DNA of 10,522 nucleotides. It comes from Bacteroidota bacterium (GTDB taxonomy: Bacteria > Bacteroidota > Bacteroidia > Chitinophagales > UBA8649). The notes under the pieces are model-generated. The model saw only the letters and a program-made list of their open reading frames with translations. It did no database searches and was not told where the DNA came from. Location: positions 1 through 10,522 of the forward strand of contig DLYY01000135.1 in the NCBI GenBank assembly GCA_003447535.1. Reading direction: 5' to 3'. Shown one piece after another: positions 7,402-10,522 of the stretch (position 1 is the first letter of the stretch; the number at the start of each line of letters is the position of its first letter). The translations under genes were made by a program, and so were the position numbers.

Positions 7402-8196
7402 TCATGTTCTTTTCATCCGAGCCTCTAACTCACGCAAACGATGTTCAATGGATTGAATGTCAGCATTCTCTTTGTCTGTATTGGTTGCACCAATATTTCC
7501 CGACACAGGTCTTGAGAATAGGCTTGTATCCTCGCCTTCCAACTTGGTGACCACCTTCCAAAGCTCTTGCACATCGGCTGTACTCACCATAAACGGTGGA
7601 TACCTTCGATTATCCGAATGAAGACTTATTCGCTGACCGTTAACTTCTTTAATCACTCGCTTTATAAGGACTGAATCATGAAGAACCACTACATAAACGC
7701 TTTGATTTTGGACATCCATCAATGAGTCAATCGCTCTACCAAACACCCAATCTCCTGCATGAAAACCAGGCTCCATGCTATCTCCTTCTATCTCGAAGCC
7801 GCGATAACTTCCTCCACGAAACATCGGTAATGGCATGTTAAACAGGGGTTGTTGATCAAACCACTGTTGATCACCTAAGTTCAAAGGATAACCCGCTGCA
7901 GCCTTTGCACTGACCAACATAATATTTTCCTGCCCTTCACGATCGAGAACTAAGGTCTTTGGCATAACTGAGGTCTGAGCCCTGTACTTTTCAAGTGATT
8001 CCCCAAAAAGCCACAATGGATTGATACCATAAAGTTTTTGGAGTAACATAACTGCCTTTCCGGAAATTTTTGTTTTCCCTCGTTCGATATCCGCAGTGGA
8101 TTGACCTAAGTCTAGCATTTGCGCAAACTCTGCCTGAGTATACCTTAAATCTTTACGCACCTCACGAAATCGGTGACTTTCTACAGGTAATGACAT
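7402..8196 (-). CDS. XRE-family HTH / S24 (LexA-like) self-cleaving transcriptional repressor
   Basis: This 264-residue protein has an N-terminal HTH_3 domain (~8-62; 'TQAEFAQMLDLGQSTADIERGK' is the recognition region, without a clear Q-x-T variant). A linker follows, then a C-terminal S24 domain (~90-220). The self-cleavage machinery looks intact: an Ala-Gly dyad at 101-102 ('KAAAGYP'), the nucleophile Ser140 in 'EGDSMEP' and the general base Lys179 in 'VLIKRV'. Such proteins bind operators as dimers and inactivate themselves after a signal, classically RecA-ssDNA. A ~40-residue tail ends in a short amphipathic, possibly coiled-coil helix (~247-262). No phage lysis, integrase or recombination genes flank it, so it reads as a chromosomal stress regulator rather than a prophage CI. 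Paired inverted repeats lie just upstream of its start and suggest autoregulation. It is divergent from secDF. Confidence 0.88.
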   Translation of the reverse strand: MSLPVESHRFREVRKDLRYTQAEFAQMLDLGQSTADIERGKTKISGKAVMLLQKLYGINPLWLFGESLEKYRAQTSVMPKTLVLDREGQENIMLVSAKAAAGYPLNLGDQQWFDQQPLFNMPLPMFRGGSYRGFEIEGDSMEPGFHAGDWVFGRAIDSLMDVQNQSVYVVVLHDSVLIKRVIKEVNGQRISLHSDNRRYPPFMVSTADVQELWKVVTKLEGEDTSLFSRPVSGNIGATNTDKENADIQSIEHRLRELEARMKRT

Positions 8197-8205
8197 ATCT
8201 GCAAT

Positions 8206-8224
8206 ATACGGAATATTTCCATAT
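8206..8224. promoter_or_regulatory. Inverted repeat 1, candidate S24 repressor operator
   Basis: On the plus strand, ATACGGAA-TAT-TTCCATAT has 8-bp arms with 7 of 8 positions complementary and a 3-bp centre. It begins 10 bp upstream of the repressor start codon, where binding would block transcription or translation start. Dimeric HTH repressors usually bind such 15-20 bp dyads. That the neighbouring repressor binds it is inference. Confidence 0.55.
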
Positions 8225-8237
8225 TAATGGCATTAAT
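8223..8237. promoter_or_regulatory. Inverted repeat 2, candidate operator
   Basis: ATTAATG-G-CATTAAT is a perfect dyad with 7-bp arms around one central base. It shares two bases with inverted repeat 1. Its half-sites differ from those of repeat 1, so it may be recognised by another protein or be a chance A/T-rich palindrome. Its position would still overlap a promoter firing towards the repressor. Confidence 0.5.
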
Positions 8238-8397
8238 CCACCATGCAAAACCAACACTTACTCAATATCTGGATGTATTCCATACTACACATGCTAAAAA
8301 AGAATCAACTCCCATTAAAACAAAAACTCGTTTACGCTCTGCGAACTAGGCCCTTAAAATCATCCAATTTCTGCGGCATTATAATGTAGGGTTTTAC

Positions 8398-8405
8398 TAT
8401 ATTTG
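8398..8405 (+). promoter_or_regulatory. Bacteroidota -7 box for secDF
   Basis: TATATTTG is an exact match to TAnnTTTG. It lies 30 bp before the secDF ATG, giving a short leader of about 20-25 nt. That leader contains an 8-bp palindrome gtttaaac (8412-8419) and an A-rich agaaaag (8424-8430), typical of the weak ribosome binding sites in this phylum. A TTG at the -33 position is not evident. Confidence 0.55.
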
Positions 8406-8435
8406 CAGGCCGTTTAAACACGTAGAAAAGATATT

Positions 8436-10522
8436 ATGGCTAGTAAAAATCGCACAGCGAATCCTCTGCTTCTCGCCTTCATTATTCCATTGACCCTGGC
8501 TTGTCTTTGGACTTTGATCCCTACTTATGTTAAGTATAGCGTCAACAAAGACGCCGATGCTTATGCCGAAAAGCAGTTAGAAAACATTGTCGCAATCAAT
8601 CAAATTGACGAATCAAGAGAAGCTGTTCTCCGTGATAGTTTTGAAAACATCTACCGTCAAGAGGTAATTAAGGTGAACTACAAGCTCATTCAAGACGAGT
8701 CTGAGAGCCGAGCCCAAGCGGCATACAGAACCGCTAACAGTTTGGATGAAAGCACACCCTGGGATGCTATTGTCCCCAAGGATAGTGCCTCTATGGCGAC
8801 CTACACGACGCAAAAAGCCGAAGCACGTCAAGCGTTAGAGGAAGAGTTATTAGCAGACAGTGCCAATCAAGCCAAGGTGCAAAACGCTACAGAAAAGGCG
8901 CTTGCTCAAGCAACAGCCTACAACAGCCTCAACGTGGAACAAGCCAACACAATTCGTGAGAGTTATGCTCGGGCCTACAAAGATTCAGTAAGAAACATTG
9001 AGGACAATATGTTCTTGATTTGGAATTACAAAAAAGTCGAAGCTCAATCAATCAACTTGGGACTTGACCTCCAAGGAGGACTTGCTGTAACTCTAGTTAT
9101 TGATCAAGCCGATGCCTTAGCCAAGTTGGCCACGCCTACAAAGCAACCAGAGATCCGTGAAATCATCAAAAAAGCTGACGCGGAATTCAAAGCGGGTAAT
9201 GAAGTGGACTACCTCACCGTATTCCAAAAGGTCTTTGAAGAATCTTCTGACGAGCCTATGGGGAGCTTCTTTAACACAGAACGCTTAAGTACCATATCTA
9301 ACAGCTCAACTACAGCTTCTGTTATTAGCAGACTTCGCAATGAAATGGCGGACATGCTTGACGGTGCAGAAACCATTCTTAAAACACGGATTGACCAATT
9401 CGGTGTTGCTTCACCAGAAATCAGTAAGGATAAAACACAAGGGCACATCTACATGGAATTAGCCGGAGTAGATAATCCAGATCGTATTCAAAAGCTTATT
9501 GAGCAATCTGCAGAGCTTGGGTTTTATAATGTAATCCAACCAAGAGAGCGCTTTGGAGATCAATGGACTTTTGAGCGCTTCCTACAACCTGTTGATGAAG
9601 TAATCCGAGCACAGTTTACTCAAGAACTTAATGCCACGTCAAATGATAGTTTAATCCTTGTTCCTCTAATCGATGGAAACACCATGGAGCCATCAACTGG
9701 ATATCCAAGTGCGGCTTACATCGCCGAGGAGCATATTGCCTACTTCGATGAGATTATCGCAGACAAGGCGATCATGAAAGGGGTAACTCAAGACAATTAT
9801 CGCGTATTCCGTGATAAAAAGCCAATTGATAACAACCAAGACGATGCCTTTGAACAAGGACCAAAATACTATGGTGTCTATGTTGTAGAAGGAAGTACTT
9901 CAAGAATCACAGGGGATGAGTTAACCGATGCTTATCAATTCTTGGATCCTATGAATAATGAGCCTGCTGTTAATCTTTCAATGAATCGAAAGGGAGCAGA
10001 AATTTGGGCAGACATGACGCGTAAGGCTTCGCTTGAGGTCAACGAAGCGGAAGGACAAACTGCTGGATTCATCGCCATTGTTCTTGATGAAAAAGTAATC
10101 AGTGCTCCTCGAAGTGCTAATGAGATTACTGGAGGAGGTACGCAAATCAGCGGTTCTATGGACGTACAAGAAGCGCGTGATTTATCCAACATATTAACTG
10201 CTGGTAAATTGGATGCCCAAATACAGGTTACGTCAAGTGACTTTGTCGGACCAACTCTTGGTAAGCGTTCTATGCGAAGTGGTGTTATGTCCCTTGCCAT
10301 TGGGATGGGGGCTATCGTGGTATTCATGCTCCTTTACTACGGAGGTTCTGGTGTAATTGCTCTTGCTGCGCTTATTCTCAACCTTTTCTACATCATCTCT
10401 TGCCTTGCAGGATTTGGAGCCACCCTAACCCTACCGGGTATGGCAGGGATTGTACTTACCGTGGGGATGGCCGTGGATGCAAACGTGATCATTTTTGAGC
10501 GTATCAAAGAAGAGATGCGAAA
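8436..10522 (+). CDS. secDF: SecDF protein-export membrane protein, 5' part (truncated by window end)
   Basis: Starts MASKNRTANP at 8436 and stays open for 695 codons to the edge. SecDF assists SecYEG by using proton motive force to pull preproteins into the periplasm. TM1 lies at ~11-30. An Ala/Gln/Glu-rich, helical, probably coiled-coil insertion covers ~35-205. Then 'GLDLQGG' (~209), the SecD family hallmark, opens the P1 domain. 'RIDQFGV' and 'KASLEVNEAEGQ' follow, then 'VGPTLG' (~604) before the membrane block. That block contains TM helices at ~612-632 and beyond, and 'GMAVDANVIIFERIKEE', the conserved TM4 Asp-containing motif needed for proton coupling. Bacteroidota carry SecD and SecF fused (~1000 residues), so the missing end is probably SecF; the fusion itself is not visible here. 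ATG follows an A-rich leader and gives the conserved TM1, so the start is secure. Confidence 0.95.
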   Translation, partial: MASKNRTANPLLLAFIIPLTLACLWTLIPTYVKYSVNKDADAYAEKQLENIVAINQIDESREAVLRDSFENIYRQEVIKVNYKLIQDESESRAQAAYRTANSLDESTPWDAIVPKDSASMATYTTQKAEARQALEEELLADSANQAKVQNATEKALAQATAYNSLNVEQANTIRESYARAYKDSVRNIEDNMFLIWNYKKVEAQSINLGLDLQGGLAVTLVIDQADALAKLATPTKQPEIREIIKKADAEFKAGNEVDYLTVFQKVFEESSDEPMGSFFNTERLSTISNSSTTASVISRLRNEMADMLDGAETILKTRIDQFGVASPEISKDKTQGHIYMELAGVDNPDRIQKLIEQSAELGFYNVIQPRERFGDQWTFERFLQPVDEVIRAQFTQELNATSNDSLILVPLIDGNTMEPSTGYPSAAYIAEEHIAYFDEIIADKAIMKGVTQDNYRVFRDKKPIDNNQDDAFEQGPKYYGVYVVEGSTSRITGDELTDAYQFLDPMNNEPAVNLSMNRKGAEIWADMTRKASLEVNEAEGQTAGFIAIVLDEKVISAPRSANEITGGGTQISGSMDVQEARDLSNILTAGKLDAQIQVTSSDFVGPTLGKRSMRSGVMSLAIGMGAIVVFMLLYYGGSGVIALAALILNLFYIISCLAGFGATLTLPGMAGIVLTVGMAVDANVIIFERIKEEMR

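Larger units (their letters stand above)
8197..8435. promoter_or_regulatory. Divergent intergenic region between the S24 repressor and secDF
   Basis: These 239 bp contain no credible gene. The repressor-proximal third holds the two inverted repeats described separately. The secDF-proximal end holds a TATATTTG -7 box. The middle (~8240-8370) is A/T-rich with no clear structure. I found no good TAnnTTTG box for the repressor; the nearest candidate on the minus strand has a mismatch at the second base. Confidence 0.6.

Noticed and set aside
7851..7873. Direct repeat GTTGATCA within the S24 gene
   Set aside because: It encodes the local DQQ...DQQ repetition in the linker and has no other support as a binding site.
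7402..8196. Phage CI-type repressor implying a prophage at this locus
   Set aside because: No integrase, Cro-like or lysis gene, or attachment site is visible nearby. The phage-like DNA lies 6 kb away beyond host genes, so the S24 gene is better read as chromosomal.
9935..10327. 130-codon minus-strand ORF
   Set aside because: It lies fully antisense to the P1/TM part of secDF, has no family resemblance and no start signal; it is a shadow of a conserved gene.
1..10522. tRNA, rRNA or riboswitch genes
   Set aside because: Read on both strands, I found no cloverleaf, rRNA-like or known riboswitch core in the intergenic gaps.

Overview
The window looks like a contig from a marine-type member of the Bacteroidota (Flavobacteriales-like). 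The signs are a secreted multidomain protein with Ig-like and SprB repeats, a fused SecDF with the long Bacteroidota-type periplasmic insertion, TAnnTTTG-type -7 promoter boxes and weak Shine-Dalgarno sequences. GC content is moderate to low throughout. This placement rests on protein character only; no rRNA or tRNA is present.

Layout. Positions 1-55 (minus) hold the first 18 codons of a gene that reads like a tailed-phage structural protein. Positions 57-4298 (minus) form one 1413-codon ORF with two unrelated halves. Its N-terminal ~1088 residues are a Bacteroidota surface adhesin: signal peptide, Ig-like domains, two SprB repeats, the start of a beta-helix and a Gly-rich tract. Its last ~325 residues carry a phage tail-lysozyme-type domain. 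Positions 4393-7296 (minus) encode a very large polytopic GT-C/TMTC-like membrane protein with C-terminal TPR-like helices. Positions 7402-8196 (minus) encode a complete XRE-HTH/S24 self-cleaving repressor. Positions 8436 to the end (plus, divergent) encode the first ~695 residues of SecDF. The 239-bp gap between the repressor and secDF holds two abutting inverted repeats just upstream of the repressor start, plus a good -7 box for secDF.

How it fits together. SecDF drives late steps of Sec export, and the adhesin half would be a Sec substrate. The TMTC-like protein could be an envelope glycosyltransferase, but its target is unknown. The S24 regulator probably represses itself and may affect secDF.

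The most important observation is the junction near 1035. The adhesin changes to phage-type protein inside a GGT/GGC low-complexity tract, and the expected rest of the beta-helix and a type IX C-terminal signal are missing. The next gene starts 1 nt after the stop, as in a phage operon. Either this is a real host-phage fusion or integration, or it is an assembly or amplification chimera. I lean towards chimera. The annotation of 57-4298 as one protein should not be taken at face value until reads across the junction are examined.
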